NCBI RefSeq assembly: GCF_035818615.1
Contig: NZ_JAYKZY010000001.1
Location: 598,501-662,500 of the forward strand
Reading direction: 5' to 3'
DNA from: Sphingobium sp. CR2-8
GTDB taxonomy: Bacteria; Pseudomonadota; Alphaproteobacteria; Sphingomonadales; Sphingomonadaceae
Length of the DNA stretch: 64,000 nucleotides
Shown here: positions 9,629 to 18,528 of the stretch, in pieces
Layout of the letters: every line of letters starts with the position of its first letter
Numbering within the stretch: position 1 is the first letter of the stretch
Translations under genes and position numbers: made by a program
Notes under the pieces: generated by a model
The model's database searches: none
What the model saw: the letters and a program-made list of their open reading frames with translations, nothing else
What the model was told of the DNA's origin: nothing

Positions 9629-11425
9629 ATGCGTAAATCCTTGCTTACCGCCCTGCTCGCGACAGTCGTTGCATTGCCGATCGCCCTGCACCCCGCCGCA
9701 TCCTCTTCGGCACCAGCCGGATCCGGTGTCGTCGCGATCCTGGACGCCACGATCTTCGATGGCACCGGCGCGGCCCCTTCGCCCGGCACGGTGCTGATAC
9801 AGGACGGCCGGATCGCGGCGGTGGGCAGCGACGTGAAGGTGCCGCGCGGCGCGAAGATCATCAACGCCAAGGGTAAGGCGCTCCTTCCCGGCTTCTTCGA
9901 CATCCACACACACTGGACGCCCGGCGGCAGCCCCAGCACCTTCCCCCAGATCGCGAACGCCTATGTCGCGGCGGGCGTGACAACGGTGAATGATTTCAAC
10001 GAAGCGCCCGAAGCCTATGCACCGTTGCGTGCCTGGCTGGGCCAGATGACCGCGCCGCACGTGCATTTTGCCGCGCGGGTCAGCACGCCCGGCGGCCATG
10101 GTGCCGACTGGGCGGATCAGGCGACGACGCTGTGGGTCAACACGCCCGAGGCGGGACGCGCCGCGATCGAGAGTCTGGTCGCCTATAAGCCCGACCTGAT
10201 CAAGGTGTTTGCCGATGGTTGGCGCTATGGCGTGTCGCCCGACAACACGAGCATGGACGAATGGACGCTACGCGCCGTCGCGCAGGCCGCACACACGCAC
10301 AACTGGCCCGTCGTGACCCATACGGTGACGGTCGATCGCGGACTGGTGGCAAGTCGCGCGGAAGTGGATTCGCTGGCGCATGGCCTTCAGGACCGACCGA
10401 TCACGGCTGAGGAAGTCGCCGTGATCCGCAAGAGCGGCATGGCGATGGCGCCGACACTGGCCGTTTATGACCCCCATAAGCGCGGCGAGGTGAAGGCGGA
10501 CGACCCACGGCTGCAACAGACGTTCCGCAAATTCGGTTACGCGCTGGGCAATGTGAAGGCGATGTTCGACGCGGGCATCCCGATCGCGCTGGGCACCGAC
10601 GCGGGGATGCCGGGAACACCCCATGGCCCATCGACGCTGCATGAAATGGAATTGCTGGTGCAGGCGGGACTGACGCCGACGCAGGCGCTGGTGGCAGGCA
10701 CCCAGACCAGCGCGAAGATCATGCGGCTGGATGGCGACCGCGGCACCATCGCCGTGGGCAAACGCGCCGACATCGTACTCGTCGACGGCACGCCTTGGAC
10801 CAATATCAAGGATGTCTACAAGGTGTCGCAGGTGCTGATCGACGGCAAATTGGCCTATGGTGCGGGTGCGCCTGCCCTGCCCGCCGCCAACAGGACCAAT
10901 CGCCTGCCTTCCATCAGCGTACCCGCCCTGCTGGACGATTTCGAGCGTGACGACCGGCGATCATCGATCGATACGCTGCGGATCGATACGCCCGATGGCG
11001 GCATCGATCGTTCGGTCGAGATCACCCAGACGGTGCCGCGCGATGGCGGCGGCAAGGCGCTGGCGCTTTCCGCGCGCATGGCGGTGAAGGACAATGCCTA
11101 TGCCGGCTTTGCCATTCCGTTGAGCCGAGGTTCGATCACGCCTGCCAAAATCAGCGGCTACAAGGGCCTGCGCTTCGACCTGAAAGGCGACGGCCCCTAC
11201 ACCGTCCGTCTGAACGGGCTGGACGGCATCTGGGAAGCGACCGTGCAGGGAGGCACGGGCTGGGCATCACAGGATGTCCCGTTCGCCCGGTTCAAGCCCG
11301 TGTCGCGGCGTGGCAAGGCCAGCCCGGCGTTCACCGGCGACGGTATCATTCAGGTCGAAATCGGCGGATCGCGTGGCCCCGGCCAGCGCATGTGGTTGCA
11401 GGTGGACAATGTCCGCTTCTACTGA
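9629..11425 (+). CDS. Exported amidohydrolase with C-terminal CIA30-like domain
   Basis: This 598-residue exported amidohydrolase starts at an ATG at 9629 after AGGGGG, giving a clean signal peptide (MRKSLLTALLATVVALPIAL). Metal-site features of the amidohydrolase superfamily are visible: GFFDIHTH, the later His residues in VVTHTVT and DSLAHGLQD, and the Asp of LGTDAGMPG. It is imidazolonepropionase/prolidase-like. From about residue 430 a separate domain begins (PALLDDFERDD) and ends MWLQVDNVRFY, resembling a CIA30/carbohydrate-binding-like beta-sandwich. It probably hydrolyses dipeptide or cyclic amide bonds of imported peptides. Substrate is not determinable. Confidence 0.88.
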   Translation: MRKSLLTALLATVVALPIALHPAASSSAPAGSGVVAILDATIFDGTGAAPSPGTVLIQDGRIAAVGSDVKVPRGAKIINAKGKALLPGFFDIHTHWTPGGSPSTFPQIANAYVAAGVTTVNDFNEAPEAYAPLRAWLGQMTAPHVHFAARVSTPGGHGADWADQATTLWVNTPEAGRAAIESLVAYKPDLIKVFADGWRYGVSPDNTSMDEWTLRAVAQAAHTHNWPVVTHTVTVDRGLVASRAEVDSLAHGLQDRPITAEEVAVIRKSGMAMAPTLAVYDPHKRGEVKADDPRLQQTFRKFGYALGNVKAMFDAGIPIALGTDAGMPGTPHGPSTLHEMELLVQAGLTPTQALVAGTQTSAKIMRLDGDRGTIAVGKRADIVLVDGTPWTNIKDVYKVSQVLIDGKLAYGAGAPALPAANRTNRLPSISVPALLDDFERDDRRSSIDTLRIDTPDGGIDRSVEITQTVPRDGGGKALALSARMAVKDNAYAGFAIPLSRGSITPAKISGYKGLRFDLKGDGPYTVRLNGLDGIWEATVQGGTGWASQDVPFARFKPVSRRGKASPAFTGDGIIQVEIGGSRGPGQRMWLQVDNVRFY

Positions 11426-11435
11426 ACCCTCAAAC

Positions 11436-11465
11436 GGGCGAACGGCCGCCGCTGGCCGTTCGCCC
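11436..11465 (+). terminator. 12-bp perfect hairpin between amidohydrolase and carboxypeptidase
   Basis: GGGCGAACGGCC (11436-11447) and GGCCGTTCGCCC (11454-11465) form a perfect 12-bp stem with a six-base loop. No T-run follows, so it may be an mRNA-stabilising hairpin or attenuator in the 73-bp gap rather than a full terminator. Confidence 0.5.
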
Positions 11466-11498
11466 CATCGATAACGACCAGTCCTCTGGAGAGATTGC

Positions 11499-14252
11499 AT
11501 GAAACCGCACTGGCTTCTTTTGTCGGGGGCCTTGCTGCTGCCCGCCACACCGATCGCCGCGCTCACCCCGCCCGAACGCTTTTTCAAACAGTCGCCAGGC
11601 ACGGATTATTATCTGGCCAACTATAGCGAATATGAAGCCTATCTGAAAAAACTGGCCGAAGAGTCCGACCGGATCAAGCTGGTCGATATCGGCAGGACGG
11701 CCGAGGGACGGATTTAGTGGATGGCGATCGTGTCCTCCCCCGGCAATCTGGCGAAGCTGGACGACTATCGCGCCATTTCCGAAAAGCTGGCCCGCGCCCA
11801 TGGCGTCGATGCTGTCGAAGCGCAGCGCCTTGCGGCAAAGGGCAAGGCGATCGTCTGGATCGACGCAGGTATGCACGCGACCGAGACGGTGACGTCGCAG
11901 GGGCAGATCCAGGTCATCCACCGGATGCTGAGCCAGTCGGACCCCGAAACAATGCGGATGCTGGACGATTGCATCATATTGTTCGGGCATGACAATCCCG
12001 ATGGCATGGAACTCGTCAGCAACTGGTATATGCGGCATGCAGACCCCAAGAAGCGGGAGTTCGCGACCCTGCCCCGGCTTTATCAGAAATATGTCGGTCA
12101 CGATAATAATCGCGACAGCTATATGGCGGCCATGCCCGAGACGGAAAATGTCAATCGGGTGCTGTTCCGGCAATGGTATCCCCAGATCGTCTATAACCAG
12201 CATCAGACCGGGCCGGAGGGCATGGTCGTGTTCGTGCCGCCGTTCCGCGATCCGTTCAATTTCAACTACGACCCGATCGTCATGTCGCAGCTGAACGAAG
12301 TCGGCTTTTCCATGCATTCGCGACTGATTTCGGAGGGCAAGGCGGGGTCCGGCACGCGCAGCGCGGCCCGTTATTCGACTTGGCATAATGGCATGGAGCG
12401 GTCGGTCGCCTATTTTCACAACAGCATCGGCCTGTTGACGGAAATTATCGGCGGACCGACCCCGGCGAAAATCCCCCTGGTCCCAACGACCCAGTTGCCG
12501 CGCGGCGACGAGATGATGCCGATCGGCCCGCGCGACTGGCATTTGCAGGATTCGCTCGATTATCAATGGACGCTCGACCGTGCGGTGATCGATTATGCGT
12601 CGCGCAATCGCGAGCGATTGCTGTTCAACATCTGGAAGATGGGCGCGAACAGTATCGAGAAGGGCAGCAAGGACAGCTGGACCGTCACGCCGTCCAAGGT
12701 CGATCGCCTGATCAATGCCGCGCCTGTGAAAGTGGAAGGCAAGGACGAATATAATCGTCCGCGGCCCGGTGGCCCCAAAAAAGTCGATCCGGCGCTTTAC
12801 AAGGCGATGCTGCAAGACCCGGCCGAGCGCGATCCGCGTGCCTATATCATCCCGGCCGACCAGCGCGACCTGCCGACGGCGATCACCTTCCTCAACGCGC
12901 TTATCAAGAATGGCGTGGAGGTCGAGCGGGCCGACGCGCCGTTCCGGGCGGGCGGGAAAGACTATGTCGCCGGTTCCTATATCGTGCGCACGGCGCAGGC
13001 CTATCGACCGCATGTAATCGACATGTTCGAGCCGCAGGACCATCCGCACGATACAGATTATCCGGGCGGCCCGCCGACCGCCCCCTATGATGTGACCGGC
13101 TATACGCTGGCCTATCAGATGGGCATCGCATTCGACCGTATTCTCGACGGACTGGATCAGCACTTTACCCCGGTGTCAGACCTGCTGACGCCGCCCCCGG
13201 GCCGGATCGTCGGTCAGGGAACGGCGGGCTGGATCGTCGGCCATGAAAGCAACAATAGTTTCATCCTGACCAACAGGCTGCTCAAGGCTGGAGTGCGGCC
13301 CGCCTGGCTGAAGCAGGGGATAACGGTGGACGGCGAAAGCCTGCAACCCGGCGCAATATGGGTTCCGGCTTTGTCAGAGGCGAAAGAGATCGTGGACAAG
13401 GCCGTCGTGGAACTGGGCCTGACCGTTCATAGAGCAAGCGCCGCGCCGCAGGGCGAACGGATCGCGCTTAAGCCGCTGCGCATCGGCTTGGTCGATCGTT
13501 ATGGTGGACTCATGTCGTCGGGCTGGACCCGTTTCCTGCTCGAACGCTTCGAATTTCCCTTTGTCCAATTATATCCCAAACGACTGGATGCCGGTAATCT
13601 GGCAAAGGATTATGATGTCCTACTGTTTACTGACGACGCCCTGCCGCCCAGTGGCCCCTGGGGATCGGACCGGTCGAGCAAGCAGCCTGAATTGAAGGAC
13701 ACGCCGGTCGAATATCAGCCGATGCTGGGCGAGGCGACCGACGCAAAGACGGTGCCCGCCGTAGCCGAATTTGCACGGGGCGGCGGAACGGTCGTGGCGA
13801 TCGGCAGTTCGGCGCGGTTCATCGATCTGCTCGGAACGCCGCTCAAGCCGGCTCTGACGCGGGAAGTGGATGGCGCGCAGAAAATGCCGGACACCAAGAG
13901 CTTCTATATTCCCGGATCGATCCTGCGCGCGCGTGTCGATAATCGTCAGCCGCTGGCCTATGGCCTGCCCGATCAGGTGGACGTCTTCTTCAATCAGTCG
14001 CAGACTTTTGTGCCCGCGACCAACGCCACCCCTTACGGCAAGGCAAGCTGGTTCGAGGGGCGCGATCTGCTGCGCAGCGGCTGGGCCGTTGGGCAGGAGA
14101 AGCTGGCCGGGACGATCGCGGTGGCCGATGTCGATGTGGGCAAGGGCAAACTTCTGCTGATGACGCCCGAAGTCGCGCAGCGCGCCCAATCCTATGGCAC
14201 GTTCAAATTCCTGTTCAACGCACTGCTTTATGGAGCCGCCGATCGGAAATAG
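11499..14252 (+). pseudogene. M14-family zinc carboxypeptidase, interrupted by an in-frame TAG
   Basis: The frame from ATG 11499 encodes a signal peptide and the start of an M14 peptidase, reaching DIGRTAEGRI, then TAG at 11715-11717. The same frame continues without a break from TGG ATG (WMAIVSSPGNL) to 14252. Homologues typically read EGR-x-Q-W/Y-MAI here, so the TAG most likely replaces CAG (Gln). The rest is intact: DAGMHATET carries the HXXE zinc pair, YNQHQTG the third zinc His, and a long C-terminal region follows. Total length would be 917 codons. A start at the ATG 11721 would lack the secretion signal. This could be a real nonsense mutation, an assembly error or suppression. It is the last gene of the locus-1 peptide operon. 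Confidence 0.85.
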
Positions 14253-14291
14253 GAGGCGGAATGCGGGGTGCCGACAGGCGTCCCGCGTTGG

Positions 14292-15347
14292 TCAACCCGC
14301 GTGCGAGCAGTCGCCGCCATGAACATCGACGCCGGGCGTAAGACGGATGCGATCTGCGCTGCGGCTGACGTGGACCAGTCCTTGCTGTTCCAGCGCTTCG
14401 GCTAGACCATCGGCATTGTCGATGTCGAACACGCCACTGATGGCGATCCGTGCGGCCTGCGGCGAAATTACTAATTGTCCCGAACCATAGCGGTTCATCT
14501 GTGCTGCCACGTCCGACAGGCATTGGGCCGTGAACACGATGCGACCGTCGCGCCACGCACTTTCCCGCAGGACATCGACGGCGCGGACTGACACGGATCC
14601 GACATTTTGCGTCAGGCGCATGCCAGCGGGTACGAGCGTGGCATGGCCACCATCGCGCGTCGCCGCCTGCGTGACGACGCGCACCACCCCTTCGGTCGTC
14701 GTCACCTGCCCGCCATCGGTAAAGCGTGACACATCGAATGCGGTGCCGACCGCCGTGGCTGTCAACTGACCGGTCGACACGATGAAGGGCCGGGCATGGT
14801 CCTTATAGACCGCGAAAAAGGCACGTCCACGTTCCAGTTCCAGTTCGCGCCGATCCTTCGAAAAGCGGAACCGTACCGCACTGTCGGCATCAAGCAGCAG
14901 GCGTGACCCGTCTGCCAGAAGAATGTCGCGGCGATGGCCCGCAGGGCTGACCAGCCTTATACCCCTGTTCTGCGCCATTTGACGCTTGGGAACTGGCAGA
15001 TCCACGCTGTCAGTGCCGGATCGATCCAGCAGCCAGATGCCGGCCGGAACCATAACGAAAGCGGCAAGCGATGCTGCCAGCAGGCCACCGCGCCACCATG
15101 TGCCATTGCCCCTGCCATCATGGCGCGCATGCATCGCCCCGATCATCGCTGTCAGGTCCGCATGGCCGTCAAGCAAACCGGCCTGGTCCCAGCCACCCGA
15201 AACGGCGTCCATGGCGGCCCGATGCGCCGGGGCCTGGGCACACCATCGCTCGATCGCGGCCCGCTCCGTATCAGTCGCTTCACCCGATTGCATCCGAACC
15301 CAATGCGCGGCAGCGATGTCCAGGGGATCGTCCCCAGTGCGCGTCAT
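14292..15347 (-). CDS. FecR-family anti-sigma factor
   Basis: This 351-residue FecR-like inner-membrane anti-sigma factor has an N-terminal DUF4880-like region (DIAAAHWVRMQSGEAT...RWCAQAPAH), one transmembrane helix (LLAASLAAFVMVPAGIWLLD) and a periplasmic FecR domain (LADGSRLLLDADSAVRF, RGRAFFAV, VGTAFDV). It ends with an STN-like C-terminal segment. It lies 12 bp after the sigma gene and last in the order receptor-sigma-anti-sigma. By analogy with the Fec system it relays substrate binding by the STN-bearing receptor to the sigma factor. Its end faces the convergent M14 gene. Confidence 0.93.
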   Translation of the reverse strand: MTRTGDDPLDIAAAHWVRMQSGEATDTERAAIERWCAQAPAHRAAMDAVSGGWDQAGLLDGHADLTAMIGAMHARHDGRGNGTWWRGGLLAASLAAFVMVPAGIWLLDRSGTDSVDLPVPKRQMAQNRGIRLVSPAGHRRDILLADGSRLLLDADSAVRFRFSKDRRELELERGRAFFAVYKDHARPFIVSTGQLTATAVGTAFDVSRFTDGGQVTTTEGVVRVVTQAATRDGGHATLVPAGMRLTQNVGSVSVRAVDVLRESAWRDGRIVFTAQCLSDVAAQMNRYGSGQLVISPQAARIAISGVFDIDNADGLAEALEQQGLVHVSRSADRIRLTPGVDVHGGDCSHAG

Positions 15348-15359
15348 GCAGAACCTGCC

Positions 15360-15887
15360 TTATCGCGCCATGCGCCGGGCGACATGGGCGATGGCCTTTG
15401 CCAGATGTTTCTCGGTGGCACTGACGGAGATTCCGATCTTTCCTGCAATCTCGCCATGGGGCAGTCCTTCGTAGCGCCGCATCAGGAAGATATCGCGCGT
15501 CCTTTGCGGCAGGTCCGCCAGAGCCGCTACGAGTTGCGCGAGTTCTTCCTTTGCCAGTAAGACGCGATCGGGCGTGCATTCCTCAGCAGGATGATCCTTT
15601 TCCGTCAACTCTCCATGATGCAGCGTCTGGCGTGCGCGATCGCGGCGGGCCTGGTCCCGCAGCACGCTGGAAGCCGTGCGGAAAATATAGCCCTCCAGAT
15701 TGTCGATGCGATCAGTCGAATCGCGGGCATGCATGCGCAGCATCACATCCTGCACCAAGTCGTCCACCATGGCGGCGTTGGTGATGCGCCGCGCGAAATA
15801 GCGGCGCAAGGCCGGGACATAGGCGATATAATCGGGCCTGTGCCCCTGATCGGACCATGCATGCGCCACGGGCGATCCCGACGACAT
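15360..15887 (-). CDS. FecI-like ECF RNA polymerase sigma factor
   Basis: This is a 175-residue ECF sigma factor. Region 2 is YVPALRRYFARRITN...VDDLVQDVMLRMHA and region 4 is LADLPQRTRDIFLMRRYEGLPHGEIAGKIGIS. I chose the ATG at 15887 because GAGGGATAGGG lies upstream and it starts 28 bp after the receptor stop. The open frame extends further 5' but into the receptor gene. Size and motifs are typical of FecI/FpvI-type factors. It should direct RNA polymerase to the receptor promoter when the neighbouring FecR is signalled. No asymmetric conserved motif marks its own operator. Confidence 0.93.
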   Translation of the reverse strand: MSSGSPVAHAWSDQGHRPDYIAYVPALRRYFARRITNAAMVDDLVQDVMLRMHARDSTDRIDNLEGYIFRTASSVLRDQARRDRARQTLHHGELTEKDHPAEECTPDRVLLAKEELAQLVAALADLPQRTRDIFLMRRYEGLPHGEIAGKIGISVSATEKHLAKAIAHVARRMAR

Positions 15888-15915
15888 ATTCAATTCCCTA
15901 TCCCTCGAGCCATCG

Positions 15916-18456
15916 TCACCAGCGCCGATTCCAACTGAACAATATGGTGCGTGGCCCATAACTGAACGTTTGACCCACCCCATATCCGTTAGTGACGGTT
16001 CGAACATTTGCGATCCGGTCGAACAAATTACGGACCTGGACCACGATGTCCGACGTGGCGCGTCGGTAGGACAGGCGGGCGCCGAAGAGGGTAAAGGCCG
16101 ACGTCGCGACATAGTCCGGATCATCGGCATTGAAGGTGGATGAGAAGCCGGACTGATATTGCCAGTCGCCCTCGACCGTGATTTGGTCGCCCTGTCCGAC
16201 AGTCCAGCTTCGCTCGACGCTGGCCTGCAGGCGGCGCGCCGGAACGAAAGGAATGCTGTCGCCCGCATCTGCGCCGCCGACCAGCGATGCATCGCCGGTC
16301 ACACGGGCCATGTCGGCCCGGATCAGGCTCGCCTGTGCCTTCGCGACAATTCCTTGCCCGGGACGCAGAACGAATTCCAGTTCCGCGCCCAGGATCGTCG
16401 CATTCCCCAGATTGACGAGATAGGCGTGAGAGCGATTTTCGGACAAGGCCCGGTATTGCATGTCCTGCCAGTTATTGATGTAAGTCATCAGCGTCATATC
16501 GGCGCGTCGCCCAAGCCGCAGCTTGACCCCCATTTCCACACCCCACAGGCTGTCCCCAGCGAAAGTCAGGCGATCGGGGAGCAGGACCGAAGCGGTATTT
16601 ACCCCGCCCGGGCGGATGCTGCGTGCAAGCTGGGTGTGCCAGGTCGCGCCTGGCATGACTGGCACGTCGATATGCACATTGCCACTGACGCCGTGCGTTT
16701 TTTCCGTAGTCAGCGGCCAGGAATTGACCGATCCGCTCAAAAGATTGGGCACGACCACGTCATTGCGTGAGGAGACGCGATAATCGTCGAAACGCAAGCC
16801 CGCCGCAGCGAGCAGCCCATCGGCGTCGCGATAGGCCACATTCCCGAACAGGGCGGTTTGACGCCGGTGCATACCGAGCCTGCGCGCGCCAAACACGACA
16901 GGCTGGGCACCCTGGTCCGACGGAACTGACGACAGTTCGCTACGCAGCTTTTCGGTGCGATGGTCCAGAAGCAGGCCGATACCCCATTTCAGACCAGTCG
17001 ATGCCCTGCTGCCCAGACGGATTTCTTGCAGCAGACGGGTGGATCGGATGGGAATATGCAGCAGGGATGGCGCCAGGCTCGATACATAATCGGCATATTG
17101 CTGGTCCTGCGCCGGATCGCAGGCTGACGCCGTCAGATCAAAAAAGCGGCGGCATCCGTCCGGATCACTACCCTGGAGCAGGGTTGCATTGGTCCGATCA
17201 TAACGACGGTCCAGTTTCCAGCGATAGGCCGCGGACAGCGCGGTCAGTTCCAGGTCGCCAAGGTCGTAGCGCAACCCCAGCCGCGCAAGCAGGAAATCGT
17301 GCGTCGTGGGCGCCAAAAAATAGCGATCCGTCCGATAGGCACCCAGAGCACGGAACCAGGACGATGGGTCGCCTACGCGGCGATGCTGCCAGGCGAGGAG
17401 GGTGGAAATGTCGAGATCCGGCGTCGGCACGACCCGCGTGACCAGACGAAAGCCTGCAATATCGTCATCATTGACATTGCGTGCGCCGATGCGGACATTG
17501 TCGATATAGCCGCCGTCGCGATGCACATAGCCGGTCGCGCGGATGGCTGCATTGGCGCCGATCGGTGCGTTGAGCGTCGCGACGAAGAGCGCGTCAGGCT
17601 CTCCGCCCTTTTTCACGCCAACCCGTGCTGTGGAAATCGCCTGCCATTCGCCCAGATGGGCGTTCTCCGGCTCTATCTCTATTTCACCGGCCAGCGAGCC
17701 CGTCCCATGTTCACTGCTGCGCGCCGTTCGGGATATGGTAATCCGCCCGATGTCGACCAGAGCAAGATCACTGGTCGAGCGGGCGGAATCGCTGCCGGTG
17801 CCGGACGGCCCCGAAATGGGCACACCCGCGAAATAGACAACCGTGGTTGCTTCCCCCGCCATGCCGACGCCGCGGACAATCAGTGCCTGCTGGCCCGACC
17901 CAGCCGGTTCGCTAGAGATACCAAGACTATTGTTGAGAAGTGCCGCCATCGTCGGCTCCTGCGGGCGCACGCGAAGATCGCTCAGGAATGCGGCAGGATC
18001 GTTCCGGCGGTAGCCAGTGACGGTCAGAGCCGGAAGCGTGGCTATCGGCCGATCGGCTGCCGACATGGGGACCATGTCGACCTGCTCCTGTCCTCTGCCT
18101 ATGACGATTACGCCGGATTCGGTCTGGCTGAAGACAAGTCCCGTACCGTCGAGGAGACGAGCGAGTGCGCGATCGAACGACATGCGGCCTGACAGGGCCC
18201 GCTTGAGCATGCCGCTGGCGATTGCGGGGCTGAAAATGATCTGGCGGCGCCCCTGCAGACCCAATTGCTGAATGGCAGCGGCAAGCGCCTGCGGCGCGAT
18301 GTCATAGCGCGTGGTCGATCCGGATTTCGCTGTCGCCTTTGGAATTGCCACACAATTGATCACCAGCGCGGCGACTATGGGAAATGCTGCAGGCCAGTAT
18401 ATATCTCTCGGACGCCTATAAGACGGGCCAGGCCAAATTTCCCGCCTGCGAGTCAC
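15916..18456 (-). CDS. FecA-like TonB-dependent receptor with N-terminal STN signalling domain
   Basis: This 846-residue outer-membrane receptor has a hydrophobic leader (PIVAALVINCVAIPKATA) followed by a secretin/TonB short N-terminal (STN) domain (TTRYDIAPQALAAAIQQLG ... GTGLVFSQTESGVIVIG). The plug (PALTVTGYRR, ALIVRGVGMAG) and beta-barrel follow, ending ILFSWNRRW. The STN domain is the part that talks to FecR, which fits the FecI and FecR genes directly downstream. Locations suggest a receptor-led operon, unlike the fecIR-fecA order. It probably imports a siderophore or another inducing ligand. The start is not certain, because other starts exist before the hydrophobic segment. Confidence 0.9.
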   Translation of the reverse strand: MTRRREIWPGPSYRRPRDIYWPAAFPIVAALVINCVAIPKATAKSGSTTRYDIAPQALAAAIQQLGLQGRRQIIFSPAIASGMLKRALSGRMSFDRALARLLDGTGLVFSQTESGVIVIGRGQEQVDMVPMSAADRPIATLPALTVTGYRRNDPAAFLSDLRVRPQEPTMAALLNNSLGISSEPAGSGQQALIVRGVGMAGEATTVVYFAGVPISGPSGTGSDSARSTSDLALVDIGRITISRTARSSEHGTGSLAGEIEIEPENAHLGEWQAISTARVGVKKGGEPDALFVATLNAPIGANAAIRATGYVHRDGGYIDNVRIGARNVNDDDIAGFRLVTRVVPTPDLDISTLLAWQHRRVGDPSSWFRALGAYRTDRYFLAPTTHDFLLARLGLRYDLGDLELTALSAAYRWKLDRRYDRTNATLLQGSDPDGCRRFFDLTASACDPAQDQQYADYVSSLAPSLLHIPIRSTRLLQEIRLGSRASTGLKWGIGLLLDHRTEKLRSELSSVPSDQGAQPVVFGARRLGMHRRQTALFGNVAYRDADGLLAAAGLRFDDYRVSSRNDVVVPNLLSGSVNSWPLTTEKTHGVSGNVHIDVPVMPGATWHTQLARSIRPGGVNTASVLLPDRLTFAGDSLWGVEMGVKLRLGRRADMTLMTYINNWQDMQYRALSENRSHAYLVNLGNATILGAELEFVLRPGQGIVAKAQASLIRADMARVTGDASLVGGADAGDSIPFVPARRLQASVERSWTVGQGDQITVEGDWQYQSGFSSTFNADDPDYVATSAFTLFGARLSYRRATSDIVVQVRNLFDRIANVRTVTNGYGVGQTFSYGPRTILFSWNRRW

Positions 18457-18528
18457 TACGAAAACCTTGGTGATGGGACTTGCTATACAAAAACGAACCG
18501 CGCGCCAATTTCCTCCTGTTATGCGCGG

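Noticed and set aside
11715..11717. TAG as pyrrolysine or programmed readthrough
   Set aside because: Nothing in the sequence supports a pyrrolysine system or a readthrough signal. A simple CAG to TAG change is more likely.
11430..13163. Minus-strand open frame of 577 codons opposite the M14 peptidase
   Set aside because: Antisense shadow of a well-supported gene; no recognisable motif.
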